A stretch of 64,000 nucleotides of DNA from Microbulbifer pacificus. Its GTDB lineage: Bacteria > Pseudomonadota > Gammaproteobacteria > Pseudomonadales > Cellvibrionaceae. The position numbers and the translations under genes are program-made. Position 1 is the first letter of the stretch, and every line of letters begins with the position of its first letter. Positions 43,544 to 52,271 of this stretch are shown one piece after another. The stretch spans positions 1,833,501 through 1,897,500 of the forward strand of contig NZ_CP137555.1 in the NCBI RefSeq assembly GCF_033723955.1, read 5' to 3'. The notes beneath the pieces are model-generated. The model ran no database searches. It was not told where the DNA came from and worked only from the letters and a program-made list of their open reading frames with translations.

Positions 43544-44488
43544 ATGGCTGCGGCAGTTTCCCTGGCGACGTCTATCGCGGGCGTATCACTTTCCTCCTGC
43601 CTGTATAACGCCTCCGGCCCACTGTGCACCACGGCCGAGGAACTGGACGCAATCGGCAACAGTGAAGCTGGCGCCATCCTGAGCAAAAGCGCCACACTGG
43701 AGAAGCGCGCGGGCAACCCGGAGCCGAGGTATTTTGAAACCCCCTGGGGCAGCATCAACAGCATGGGACTGCCGAACGAGGGGTTTCAATACTATCTGGA
43801 CTACGCCAGCCGCGCCGAGGCCTTCGCGAAACCCTACATCATGTCCATCTCTGGCCTGAGCCACCAGGACAATGTCGACATGATCAAGGCGCTGGCCGGC
43901 CAAAAACATATCGCAGCCATTGAACTCAATCTCTCCTGCCCGAATGTGCCGGGCAAACCCCAGACCGGTTATGACTTCGAACAGAGCCGCGCGCTACTGC
44001 AACGGGTATTCGAGCACGTGTCGCTGCCTCTCGGGGTCAAGCTGCCGCCTTATTTTGACCTGCCCCACTTTGACATGATGGCCGCTGTGCTGAACGATTA
44101 CCCACTGGCGTTCGTGACCTGTGTCAACAGCATCGGCAACGGGTTGGTCATCGACCCGGAGTCCGAATCGGTGGTAATAAAACCGAAATCCGGCTTTGGT
44201 GGCATCGGTGGCGACTTCATCAAACCCACCGCACTGGCAAATGTACGGAAGTTTTACACTCTGCTTAACAAAGACATAGCCATCATTGGATGCGGCGGAG
44301 TGAAAAGCGGTCTGGACGCGTTTGAACACATCCTGTGTGGCGCCAGCGCCGTGCAGATCGGCACCCAGTTCATGCGCGAGGGAACCACCTGTTTCTCGCG
44401 TATTGCGCGCGAGCTTGGCGAAATCATGCAGCAAAAGGGCTATGCAGACATCACGAGCTTCCAGGGAAAACTCAGATCTCTGGATTGA
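43544..44488 (+). CDS. Dihydroorotate dehydrogenase, class 1A-like
   Basis: This 314-residue flavoprotein matches the soluble, fumarate-linked class 1A enzymes rather than the membrane-bound class 2 PyrD usual in Gammaproteobacteria. It has [11 protein letters not shown] near the N-terminus, [15 protein letters not shown], and the catalytic cysteine in [14 protein letters not shown] (Cys132; class 2 uses Ser). [29 protein letters not shown] is the phosphate-binding end. There is no N-terminal membrane helix. The ribosome-binding site is poor. It may be a second DHODH or act on a related dihydropyrimidine. Confidence 0.85.
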   Translation: MAAAVSLATSIAGVSLSSCLYNASGPLCTTAEELDAIGNSEAGAILSKSATLEKRAGNPEPRYFETPWGSINSMGLPNEGFQYYLDYASRAEAFAKPYIMSISGLSHQDNVDMIKALAGQKHIAAIELNLSCPNVPGKPQTGYDFEQSRALLQRVFEHVSLPLGVKLPPYFDLPHFDMMAAVLNDYPLAFVTCVNSIGNGLVIDPESESVVIKPKSGFGGIGGDFIKPTALANVRKFYTLLNKDIAIIGCGGVKSGLDAFEHILCGASAVQIGTQFMREGTTCFSRIARELGEIMQQKGYADITSFQGKLRSLD

Positions 44489-44561
44489 CCCACCTCCTGT
44501 TCTTACCGGTATCATTTCCACCCCCGGTTCGCCCCGTCAAATACCCAATAAGCACTACAGC

Positions 44562-45125
44562 ATGAGCGAAAAACTAAAAATGCTCGCCGGTGAAATGTAC
44601 AACCCGGCTGACCCGGAGCTCGCGGAGATGCGCCTGCACGCACGCATCCTGTTTGAGGAGCTGAACACCGTCAGCCAGCAGGACCGCCCCCGGAGGGATC
44701 GGTTGATCCGCCAGCTATTCGGCAGTACCGGCGAACAGATCCAGATCGAGTCCCCGTTTCACTGCGACTATGGCGGGAATATCCATGTGGGTGAGAACTT
44801 CTTTGCCAATTTCGGCTGTGTGATTCTCGATGTAGCGGAAGTGCGCATTGGCGATAATTGCATGCTGGCACCCCAGGTGGGTATCTATACCGCCACCCAT
44901 CCACTCGACCCGGTGGAGAGACGCAGCGGGCGCGAGTACGCCAGGCCGGTCACCATCGGCAACGACTGCTGGATCGGCGGCATGGCGGTGATCAATCCCG
45001 GGGTTACCCTGGGCGATAACGTCGTGGTCGCCTCCGGCGCGGTGGTAACGAAAAGTTTCGGCGACAGCGTGGTGCTGGCGGGCAACCCGGCCAGAGTAAT
45101 CCGCATCATCGAACCCAAGTGCTGA
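44562..45125 (+). CDS. maa: Maltose/galactoside O-acetyltransferase family (left-handed beta-helix)
   Basis: The 187-residue hexapeptide-repeat acetyltransferase has the N-terminal Mac domain pattern [30 protein letters not shown]. The repeats [58 protein letters not shown] follow, with catalytic His in ATHPLD, then [15 protein letters not shown] [25 protein letters not shown]. It acetylates sugars with acetyl-CoA. A longer frame starting at 44322 overlaps the previous gene and was rejected. It is followed after 21 bp by the glyoxalase-like gene. Confidence 0.88.
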   Translation: MSEKLKMLAGEMYNPADPELAEMRLHARILFEELNTVSQQDRPRRDRLIRQLFGSTGEQIQIESPFHCDYGGNIHVGENFFANFGCVILDVAEVRIGDNCMLAPQVGIYTATHPLDPVERRSGREYARPVTIGNDCWIGGMAVINPGVTLGDNVVVASGAVVTKSFGDSVVLAGNPARVIRIIEPKC

Positions 45126-45146
45126 TTTATTTTCTGATGTTTTCAT

Positions 45147-45530
45147 ATGCTGAAATCCATCCACCACGCGGCCATCATCTGCTCTGATTACCCGCGCTCG
45201 AAAAATTTTTATAGCGAAATTCTCGGCCTCGAAATCATTGCCGAAAATTACCGCGCGCCGCGCAATTCCTGGAAACTGGATCTGCGCTTGCCAGACGGCG
45301 GCCAGGTGGAGCTGTTTTCTTTTGCCGATGCGCCGGTGCGCCCCAGCTATCCCGAGGCACGGGGGTTGCGGCACCTGGCGTTTGCGGTGGATTCAATACA
45401 GGAAGCGAAGGCACATCTCGAGGCGTGCGGTGTGGAAGTAGAGCCGGTGCGCGTAGACGAATACACCGGCAAACGGTTTACATTCTTCAGCGATCCGGAC
45501 GGGCTGCCGCTGGAATTGTACGAACAATAG
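45147..45530 (+). CDS. gloA2: VOC-family protein, YaeR/GloA2-like
   Basis: This 127-residue single-repeat vicinal-oxygen-chelate protein matches E. coli YaeR (GloA2), a glyoxalase-I-like metalloprotein of uncertain substrate. HHAAIICSDYPRSKNFYSEILGLEIIAENYR and FFSDPDGLPLELYEQ contain the expected metal ligands His7 and a C-terminal Glu, and GLRHLAFAVDSI the mid-sequence His. It is the last gene before a terminator region. Confidence 0.88.
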   Translation: MLKSIHHAAIICSDYPRSKNFYSEILGLEIIAENYRAPRNSWKLDLRLPDGGQVELFSFADAPVRPSYPEARGLRHLAFAVDSIQEAKAHLEACGVEVEPVRVDEYTGKRFTFFSDPDGLPLELYEQ

Positions 45531-45545
45531 AATTACAGCACTTAA

Positions 45546-45570
45546 TAAAAAAGGGGAGCTATGCTCCCCT
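45546..45570 (-). terminator. Terminator of the DUF1570-like peptidase gene
   Basis: An 8-bp stem (AGGGGAGC / GCTCCCCT, loop TAT) is followed by six T on the minus strand, ~39 bp past the stop codon. Confidence 0.8.
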
Positions 45571-45608
45571 AAGTATTCCGCCAATTCGGCAGAGAAAATC
45601 ATAATCCG

Positions 45609-47213
45609 TCAGGGCGACGCCTTGGCAGAATTGCCGCCGGTCGCACTCTTTTTGCTCTGCGCACTGTCTTTCACCAGCGCGCGGCTCTGGCTTTTTACGC
45701 TTTCGATCGCCTGGCCGCTCGCCTCGGGCTTCAGCTCCGCCAGCATGTTCTTCATCTCGTTGTACTCAACCTCGCTGGTGAGTTCCAGCATCAGCGGCTG
45801 CGCGACCTGGGCGAAGTACGATGCATCTTTACGCTCGTAAAGCTCCTTGGCCATCCACTGGGCAATATGCACTTCGCGGGGCGCGCGCAGGTAGGCCTGC
45901 TCCAGCATGTCCACGTACTGCTTTTTCGGGTAGCCGAGCATTTCCATGGTGATGGCAAGGCCATACCAGTTCATCGCCTCACCGGCCTGGTTGTTGACCA
46001 GCTGTACGAACTGGTCGCGGGCCTTCTTCAGTGCCACCTTGTTGCGGTCGCCACCCAAGGTACCGATTTCACGGTTGAGCCACAGCCACGCCTGGGCCTT
46101 CTGATACCAGAACTGGTTGCGGTCGGAAGGAGCCACCTGGGCCAGCAGATGGGCAGCGCTGTCAAAATCACCCGCGCGAGTAGCGGCATCGGCGCGCACG
46201 GCGGTGAGCTCTGCCGAGTAGATGTTCTCGCGCTCGGCGTGCTCCACCATCTGCTCGAGCCCTTCGGCGTTGTAGCCGGACTTCACCAGGAAGCGCGCCA
46301 GTTCAACCACAGTCTCCTGGCCGCTCATTACCTTCAGTTTCGGACGCACCGACTTGAAGCTGGCCGGCACCTTGCCGCGAGCGAGGTCAAAACGCCCACT
46401 CTGGAACTGGTCGTTGTAGGCCTTCTCGATCTGGCGGAGGGACATGCCGAGATTCTTGGTGAGTGCCTTCACCGGATCGGCCCCGTTGTTGTAATCCTTG
46501 ACGAACTTCTTGAATTCCTCGGTCTTGCCGCTTTCCATGATGATCCAGTGGGCCAGCATCCAGCCGCTGGCGTAAATGCGGCCCTTCTCTTCATCCGGAG
46601 TGTTGTACACGGTGGCGCGCAGCAGCTCCTGCAGCGGTACCGGACTGGTGTACAGCAGGGTCATGGCGCGCTCGCCGGGGATGGCACCGATCTCGTAGGT
46701 ATTGCCGGGACCGAAGGTCATGGTGGACATGAACTCGGCGAAGCCCTCGCTGTACCAGTAGGGGTAGTGCGTGGTGGTGCCGTTGTAGCTGAGGAAGTGG
46801 GTGTACTCGTGGAACAGGAACTCCCGGGCTTCCAGCTGGCGCTCGCCGGTACGGCCGTCGAGGTTTACCAGCGCATAGCTGCCCTCGGCGGTGGTGTCGA
46901 ACAGACCGTTGGTGAGCTCCGACAGGTCCTCACCCACCAGGCCCGCATAGCTCTCGCGGTCGGCGGCGGCGTAGATGGTCAGCTTGGCGCCGTCATCGTT
47001 GGCACCGAGCAGGCTCAGCGCCACCGAGCGGTAGCGCTCCAGATCTTCCGCCAGACGGCGCACAGAGCCGGGTTCACCGTTGGTGACGATGTGAAAGTTA
47101 GCGCTGTCAATTTCGTACCAGGTGTCTTTCGCCAGATTGTCCGCCATGGAACTGCTGGTAAACAGCCATGTGCCGGAAAAAACGACTACGTACGCGAGCA
47201 TTCGTGAAAACAT
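45609..47213 (-). CDS. Exported gluzincin peptidase (peptidase MA-like/DUF1570) with TPR-like tail
   Basis: The 534-residue protein starts at the ATG at 47213, with GGTGG before it, and has a signal peptide. The metalloprotease site HEYTHFLSYN (His135, Glu136, His139) and the downstream YSEGFAEF (Glu156) form the HExxH...E pattern of gluzincins. From ~residue 320 on, helical repeats (FLVKSGYNAEGLEQMVEHAERENIYSAELTAVRADAATRAGDFDSAAHLLAQV) look TPR-like. It is probably periplasmic or surface-associated. It is divergent from an M1 aminopeptidase, suggesting a shared role in peptide use. Confidence 0.85.
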   Translation of the reverse strand: MFSRMLAYVVVFSGTWLFTSSSMADNLAKDTWYEIDSANFHIVTNGEPGSVRRLAEDLERYRSVALSLLGANDDGAKLTIYAAADRESYAGLVGEDLSELTNGLFDTTAEGSYALVNLDGRTGERQLEAREFLFHEYTHFLSYNGTTTHYPYWYSEGFAEFMSTMTFGPGNTYEIGAIPGERAMTLLYTSPVPLQELLRATVYNTPDEEKGRIYASGWMLAHWIIMESGKTEEFKKFVKDYNNGADPVKALTKNLGMSLRQIEKAYNDQFQSGRFDLARGKVPASFKSVRPKLKVMSGQETVVELARFLVKSGYNAEGLEQMVEHAERENIYSAELTAVRADAATRAGDFDSAAHLLAQVAPSDRNQFWYQKAQAWLWLNREIGTLGGDRNKVALKKARDQFVQLVNNQAGEAMNWYGLAITMEMLGYPKKQYVDMLEQAYLRAPREVHIAQWMAKELYERKDASYFAQVAQPLMLELTSEVEYNEMKNMLAELKPEASGQAIESVKSQSRALVKDSAQSKKSATGGNSAKASP

Positions 47214-47668
47214 ATTCTGACCACCCGGATATTTCGCTAAAGATACAATTGGCTGTTTTTTAGTCAGCCTTGCGCGAAAAGCCACAATACCCGTTTTCAC
47301 TGTTTAAAAAAAGAACAATCTGAAGAGAAGGCCTTTAATTCATATCAGATATAAAGACCAAACCGCTGCGTATAGTCAAAAATGGCTGGAGTGACTTCAC
47401 AGCCACAGAGCTGGTCGGTTTTTATCGCCGCCAGCTCCCTAGGCTCGTGGCGTGCGGCCAGTCCACGCCATTGGCCGGAGCGATGCAGCAATCAAAAACG
47501 AAAATCAACACAGAGAGAAAACCGTGCAGACACTGGCCCTGCTGGCGCCAGACTCGACCTGCCGCCCACACAGTCCCATCCATCCCATTCCCCTGCAGAC
47601 CGCCCCAGACAAACCGCTACAATAGGGAAAATTTTCGACCCTCTAAAAAGCCAACTCAAAGAAAACAC
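47214..47668. other. Gene-free divergent region between two peptidase genes
   Basis: No supported gene is seen. Frames upstream of 47669 are Arg/Pro/Cys-rich and lack a ribosome-binding site. AT-rich DNA at 47300-47360 (including TTCATATCAGATATAAAG) is the best place for promoters of either gene. Confidence 0.4.
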
Positions 47669-50455
47669 ATGCGAAACACTACTTTGCCCGGCTTGGCCCT
47701 GCCCAGCCTGCTGGCCGGACTTCTGCTCCTCGGTGGCTGTGACACCGCCAACAAAAGCACCCAGGAACAGGCCGCGGACAAACCCGCCGCCAGCGACAGC
47801 GCCGTCAAAGACTCCGCCAAAACCGACCTAGAGGCACCTGCCAAGGGCGAAGAACAGCCCCCAGCCGGCAAACTGCCCGAGGGCGTGCGCCCCAAAGCCT
47901 ACCGCCTGGACCTCACCCTCGACCCGCGCCAGGACCGCTTCCACGGCCAGGTGGAAATCGACATCGAAGTCGACAACCCCACCGACCATATCTGGATGCA
48001 CGGCAACAACATCGACGTCACCGACATCAAGGGCCTGCTGCCGGGTGCCGACGGCAAGCAGAAAGCCGAGGACAAGATCGTCCCCGCCCACTACCGGCAG
48101 ATGCTCGACAGCGGCGTAGTGCGCGTGGACTTTGCCGGCGGCATCCCCGCCGGAGAGATCACCCTGCGTATCCAGTACAACGCGCCGTTCGACAAAAACC
48201 TCGCCGGCCTGTTCAAGGTGGAAGAAAAGGGCGAGGCCTACGCACTGGCCAAATCCGAATCCATCCAGGCGCGCCGCTACCTGCCCGGCTTCGACGAGCC
48301 CGGCCTCAAGGCCACCTACGACATCAGCCTCACCATTCCCAAGGGCTATGTGGCCATCGGCAACGCCCCGGAGATCGGCCGCAGCGACGTAGAGGGCGGC
48401 ATGGAAAAGGTCACCTTCGCCCAGACCCGCCCCATGTCCACCTACCTGCTGTCCCTCGCGGTGGGTCCGTTCGACGTGGTCGAGCGCCCGGCGATCCCCG
48501 CCAATAAATACCGCAAGCACGAGCTGCCGCTGCGCGGCTTTGCGCGCAAGGGCCGCGGTGAAGATCTCAAATACATCCTCGACGTCACCCCGCAGATGCT
48601 GCGCATCTTTGAAGAACAGCTGCAGCGCCCCTACCCGTTCAAGAAGTTCGACATCATCGCCGCACCCCAGTGGCCGAGCGGCGCTACCGAACTCTCCGCG
48701 GCTATCACCTACCGCGAAGAGCGCATTCTGGTAGAGGGCGATGAACCGGCACCGGGGTTGCGCCTCGCGCTGCTCGGCGTGCACGCCCACGAAATGGCGC
48801 ATATGTGGTTCGGCAACCTGGTCACCCCGCCCTGGTGGGACGACCTGTGGCTAAAAGAAGGCTTTGCCACCTGGGGCACCCCCCTGGTGCTCACCACCAT
48901 GGAGCCGGACGGCGGCCACGACCTGAATGCCGCAGTGAGCGCCATCCGCGCGATGAAGCTGGACTCCCTCGCCAGCACCCGCGCCATTCGCGAGCCGATC
49001 ACCGACAACAACGATATCCGCAACGCCTACGACGCCATTACCTACTCGAAAAGCCTGGGTGTTATTCACATGGTGGACGAGTATTTCGGCGCGGAGACCT
49101 TCCGCCCCGCCCTCGGCCGCTATATCGAAACCTTCGCCGACGGCGTGGCTGACTCACCGGACTTTTATAAAGTGATCGGCGAGCAGACCAACAGCCCGCA
49201 GCTCACCGACACCTTCCGCACCTTTGTGGAACAGAAAGGCGTGCCGCAGCTGGACCTGACTCTCGACTGCAACACCGCCGGCGATGCCAAGCTCCACGTC
49301 AAACAGGCGCGCTACAAGCCGCTGGGTTCACCGATCCAGGAAGTCGGCCAGCAGTGGAGCATTCCCTTGTGTATGCGTGCCAGCACCGGCGTCAGCCAGT
49401 GTGAATTCCTCACCGAGACCGAGCAGACCGTGGACATCTCCGGCGGCACGTGCCCGAAATGGGTGATGCCCAATGTGGACGGCAGCGGCTACTACCGCTT
49501 CAACCTGGATGAGAAAAACTGGCAGGCACTGCTCGCGCAGTTCGACCAGTTGAGCCCCACCGAACGCCTGAGCCTGATCGACAGCGCCTTCGCCGCCTTC
49601 GAGGCAGGCAACCTGCAACCCGCCCTGCTCACCGAGGTGATCCGCCTCTCTGCCAACGCCGACAAGCGCCAGGTTGTGGAAGCGCCACTGGGCTACCTGT
49701 CCAAATACGCCGCGCACTACGTGGACAACGATCACGCGGGCGACTGGCAGGCATTTCTCGACAAGCTCTACAGCGGCAGGCTCAATGCGCTGCAGCAGGA
49801 AAGTGATCCCGACAGCCAATTGCTGTACAGCAGCCTGATCGGTTTCCTGGCGCTGGAAGGCAACAACCCCAACGCGCGCAAAGCCCTGCGTGAAAAGGCC
49901 GAACAATTCACCGGTTTCAACCAGCCGAGAAACCCGGGCGCTCTCGATTCCGACCTGTATGAAGCCGCACTCACCGTTGCGGTACAGGATTCCGGCAAGG
50001 CGTTTCTCGACCACCTGATCAAGGTCCGCAGTGAACTGGATGACCCGCTGTTCGAAAGCGCCAGTGCCAACGCCATCGGCCGCGTCACCGAGCCTTCGCA
50101 ATTGGACACCATCCACAACCTGGCGCTCAGCGACAGCATGGGCACACGCGAGGCCTTCGGCCTGATTCGCAATGCTCTGGCGGAGCCCAAACTCCAGGCA
50201 CGCAACTGGCAGTGGCTGCAGGACAATTTCAGCAGCGTGGTAACGAAAATCCCGGAGCAGTGGCGCCGCGATACCCCGCGCTTCGCCGCGAACTTCTGCG
50301 ACCAGCATTCACTGCAACAGGTGCAGTTGCTGTTCACCCAGCAACAGAAACTGGTGCCCGGCTACGAGCGTGCCCTGGCGCAGACGGAAGAAGGTATCAA
50401 CCTGTGCATGGCCCTGAAAGAAAAGGGACAGGCACTGGTCGCGGGCCTGAAATAA
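47669..50455 (+). CDS. M1-family aminopeptidase, lipoprotein
   Basis: This 928-residue zinc metallopeptidase starts at the ATG at 47669; the 74-codon upstream extension has no signal-peptide logic. LLAGLLLLGGC gives a lipoprotein with Cys24, followed by a Lys/Ala/Asp-rich linker. The catalytic motif HEMAHMWFGN...LKEGF (His374, Glu375, His378, Glu397) has the exact M1 spacing. The substrate-anchoring GAMEN motif is changed to GATEL (338-342), keeping only the glutamate. FPAHHHM-type PepN domains are absent. The C-terminal ~330 residues match the ERAP1-like helical domain. It likely trims peptides in the periplasm or at the surface. Confidence 0.9.
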   Translation: MRNTTLPGLALPSLLAGLLLLGGCDTANKSTQEQAADKPAASDSAVKDSAKTDLEAPAKGEEQPPAGKLPEGVRPKAYRLDLTLDPRQDRFHGQVEIDIEVDNPTDHIWMHGNNIDVTDIKGLLPGADGKQKAEDKIVPAHYRQMLDSGVVRVDFAGGIPAGEITLRIQYNAPFDKNLAGLFKVEEKGEAYALAKSESIQARRYLPGFDEPGLKATYDISLTIPKGYVAIGNAPEIGRSDVEGGMEKVTFAQTRPMSTYLLSLAVGPFDVVERPAIPANKYRKHELPLRGFARKGRGEDLKYILDVTPQMLRIFEEQLQRPYPFKKFDIIAAPQWPSGATELSAAITYREERILVEGDEPAPGLRLALLGVHAHEMAHMWFGNLVTPPWWDDLWLKEGFATWGTPLVLTTMEPDGGHDLNAAVSAIRAMKLDSLASTRAIREPITDNNDIRNAYDAITYSKSLGVIHMVDEYFGAETFRPALGRYIETFADGVADSPDFYKVIGEQTNSPQLTDTFRTFVEQKGVPQLDLTLDCNTAGDAKLHVKQARYKPLGSPIQEVGQQWSIPLCMRASTGVSQCEFLTETEQTVDISGGTCPKWVMPNVDGSGYYRFNLDEKNWQALLAQFDQLSPTERLSLIDSAFAAFEAGNLQPALLTEVIRLSANADKRQVVEAPLGYLSKYAAHYVDNDHAGDWQAFLDKLYSGRLNALQQESDPDSQLLYSSLIGFLALEGNNPNARKALREKAEQFTGFNQPRNPGALDSDLYEAALTVAVQDSGKAFLDHLIKVRSELDDPLFESASANAIGRVTEPSQLDTIHNLALSDSMGTREAFGLIRNALAEPKLQARNWQWLQDNFSSVVTKIPEQWRRDTPRFAANFCDQHSLQQVQLLFTQQQKLVPGYERALAQTEEGINLCMALKEKGQALVAGLK

Positions 50456-50470
50456 GGCTTTCACATAACA

Positions 50471-50500
50471 AAAAATGGCAGCCCAGGCTGCCATTTTTTT
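50471..50500. terminator. Bidirectional terminator between M1 peptidase and sulfotransferase genes
   Basis: A 13-bp stem (AAAAATGGCAGCC / GGCTGCCATTTTT) with A and T flanks lies between the convergent genes. Confidence 0.85.
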
Positions 50501-50524
50501 GCATATGCAATTGTAGTTAGCGGT

Positions 50525-52153
50525 TCAGACAAACCCTGCCTGGGTAAGCACTTGCCGCATTGGCTGCAACGCCTTCTCGACATTCTTCCACTTTCCAACA
50601 GAAGTCGCGTAAACCGGCTGCCGCACCTGGCTGGCACTTGCGGTAGCCGTTCCCAGCCGGGTATTCATGTGAAAATCCGCAACCGACGCTGACCAGTGCA
50701 GCCCGCAAAAGGCATACAGTTGCTGTGTTTCCCTGGCGAAGTCCTTTACCAGTCGCTCGTAGTGGACATCAAGAACCCCGTCACCCACCACAGTTTGCCA
50801 GTGCGCCATCAGCGCCCGGTATTTGAGGAAATACCTGGCCAGCTCTTGCTGATCGTATGAAAACGGATAGGCGTTCCTGAACTGGGTCTTGTAAATGGCA
50901 TAACAGGTATCCATCGCATCGCGACAGAGATGCACGATTTTTGCCCCGGGCAATGCCAGCCGAATCAGGCCCACATACAGAAAATTCATCGGATTCTTAT
51001 CGAGAATCAATTCCGAGCCTTCCCGGGATACCCTGCCTTTGATTTCCTGCAGATAGTTCCGCCCCAACTGCTCAAAATCAATGCCCGCGGCAATCTCTAC
51101 CAGACCCTTGTTACCTGGAACCGTTTCACCGCTGTTCTCGCGTGCAATTTCCTCAATCATTTCCGTGAGCAGGCGTGAAAAAATTCCCGGTTCACCTGCC
51201 GATACCACCTGCCCGTTAGCGCACAATATCCTGTCTACCAGTGTGGTTCCGGTGCGTGGCATCCCCAGCACAAACACAATTTCACGCCCCTGTGCCGGCT
51301 CGGAAGATTTCGCCATGGCATTTAAGATCTTGTCGCGATCAAAAACCCGCATGATTTCATCTATTTTTTCGAGGTCGGTCTCGGGAGCATAGCGAATGAT
51401 GGACCGTCGCAATTTACAGGCCCGCTCAAGCATCGCCATGCTTTTCGCATATTCCTCGAGATCTTCATACTCCTTCGCCAGCGCAAAGCACAGCTGACTC
51501 TCACCGCCAGTATCCAAAGGGCGCCCCTTTAAAACCTGCTCCAATTCCAGCACATGATTGGCCGCCCTGGTCTGGCGGCGCAGATCGGAGCGGTTTTTGT
51601 ACGCCTCCGCATCCACAGGATTTTGCGCGATGAGACGGTTATATAGCTGTTCTGCGCGCGCCAGCTTTCCCATGGCGCGATTGGCGGCGGCACAATTAAA
51701 CAGCAGCTGAGTATTATTCGGCTGGAGAAGCAATGCTTTTTCGTAAAGCAGCAGCGATGCGGCATACCCGCCACAGAGGGAGTAGTGGTAAGCAGCCTGA
51801 GACAACGGCTCGATATGGTCAACGCAGGAGAAATCGATAATATCGAGAGCCCGCAATGCTCGCCGCTGCTGCCCTGACGCAACCAGTATTTTCACCAGAT
51901 GCAGGCTGGCGCTCACCCAGGGTTTGGAAGCGGCCTCCGCCACAGCCAGCGCCGACTCCAGATATTCAATACACGTATCCAGTTGCCCAAGCGCATACTG
52001 AATATCCGCCCGCAGCCGCCAGCCATTGACCAGTTCGGGCCGCTCCCGCAACAGGGCGCTTACCTGTGCTTCTGCCTGCCGGTATTCCCGCTGCTGATAG
52101 GCCTGCAGCGCACGGAGATACCTGTCCTGTGAATTTACCGTGGCCTCGTTCAT
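50525..52153 (-). CDS. TPR-containing sulfotransferase
   Basis: The 542-residue cytosolic protein has N-terminal TPR repeats (residues ~10-240; YRQAEAQVSALLRERPELVNGW, LYEKALLLQPNNTQLLFNCAAANRAMGKLARAEQLYNRLIAQNP). A PAPS-dependent sulfotransferase domain follows: VLGMPRTGTTLVDRIL (297-304, 5'-phosphosulfate loop) and LDKNPMNFLYVGLIRLALPGAKIVHLCRDAMDTC (3'-phosphate binding, with Arg and Asp/Ser-like residues). The acceptor is unknown. A terminator-like hairpin separates it from the TonB gene downstream. Confidence 0.88.
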   Translation of the reverse strand: MNEATVNSQDRYLRALQAYQQREYRQAEAQVSALLRERPELVNGWRLRADIQYALGQLDTCIEYLESALAVAEAASKPWVSASLHLVKILVASGQQRRALRALDIIDFSCVDHIEPLSQAAYHYSLCGGYAASLLLYEKALLLQPNNTQLLFNCAAANRAMGKLARAEQLYNRLIAQNPVDAEAYKNRSDLRRQTRAANHVLELEQVLKGRPLDTGGESQLCFALAKEYEDLEEYAKSMAMLERACKLRRSIIRYAPETDLEKIDEIMRVFDRDKILNAMAKSSEPAQGREIVFVLGMPRTGTTLVDRILCANGQVVSAGEPGIFSRLLTEMIEEIARENSGETVPGNKGLVEIAAGIDFEQLGRNYLQEIKGRVSREGSELILDKNPMNFLYVGLIRLALPGAKIVHLCRDAMDTCYAIYKTQFRNAYPFSYDQQELARYFLKYRALMAHWQTVVGDGVLDVHYERLVKDFARETQQLYAFCGLHWSASVADFHMNTRLGTATASASQVRQPVYATSVGKWKNVEKALQPMRQVLTQAGFV

Positions 52154-52191
52154 GGGGCATCCCGATTTATGGGGTTGGACCTAGCATACAC

Positions 52192-52216
52192 AAAAATGCC
52201 GGCCCACAGGGCCGGC
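52192..52216 (-). terminator. Stem-loop between the sulfotransferase and TonB receptor genes
   Basis: An 8-bp GC stem (GCCGGCCC / GGGCCGGC, loop ACA) is followed by ATTTTTG on the minus strand, ~55 bp past the TonB receptor stop and before the sulfotransferase start. It probably ends the receptor transcript. Confidence 0.7.
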
Positions 52217-52271
52217 AATCAAGCAAGGTCAACAGAGTGAGAAGCGGCTAGCGCGTTTTTTCAAAACGACA

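Noticed and set aside
44322..44561. 80-codon N-terminal extension of the maltose-type acetyltransferase
   Set aside because: It overlaps the 3' end of the dihydroorotate dehydrogenase gene in another frame; the family normally starts near [13 protein letters not shown].
47447..47668. 74-codon N-terminal extension of the M1 aminopeptidase
   Set aside because: It would place a lipoprotein signal peptide in mid-chain, and its composition (Arg/Pro/Cys/Thr) is non-coding in character.
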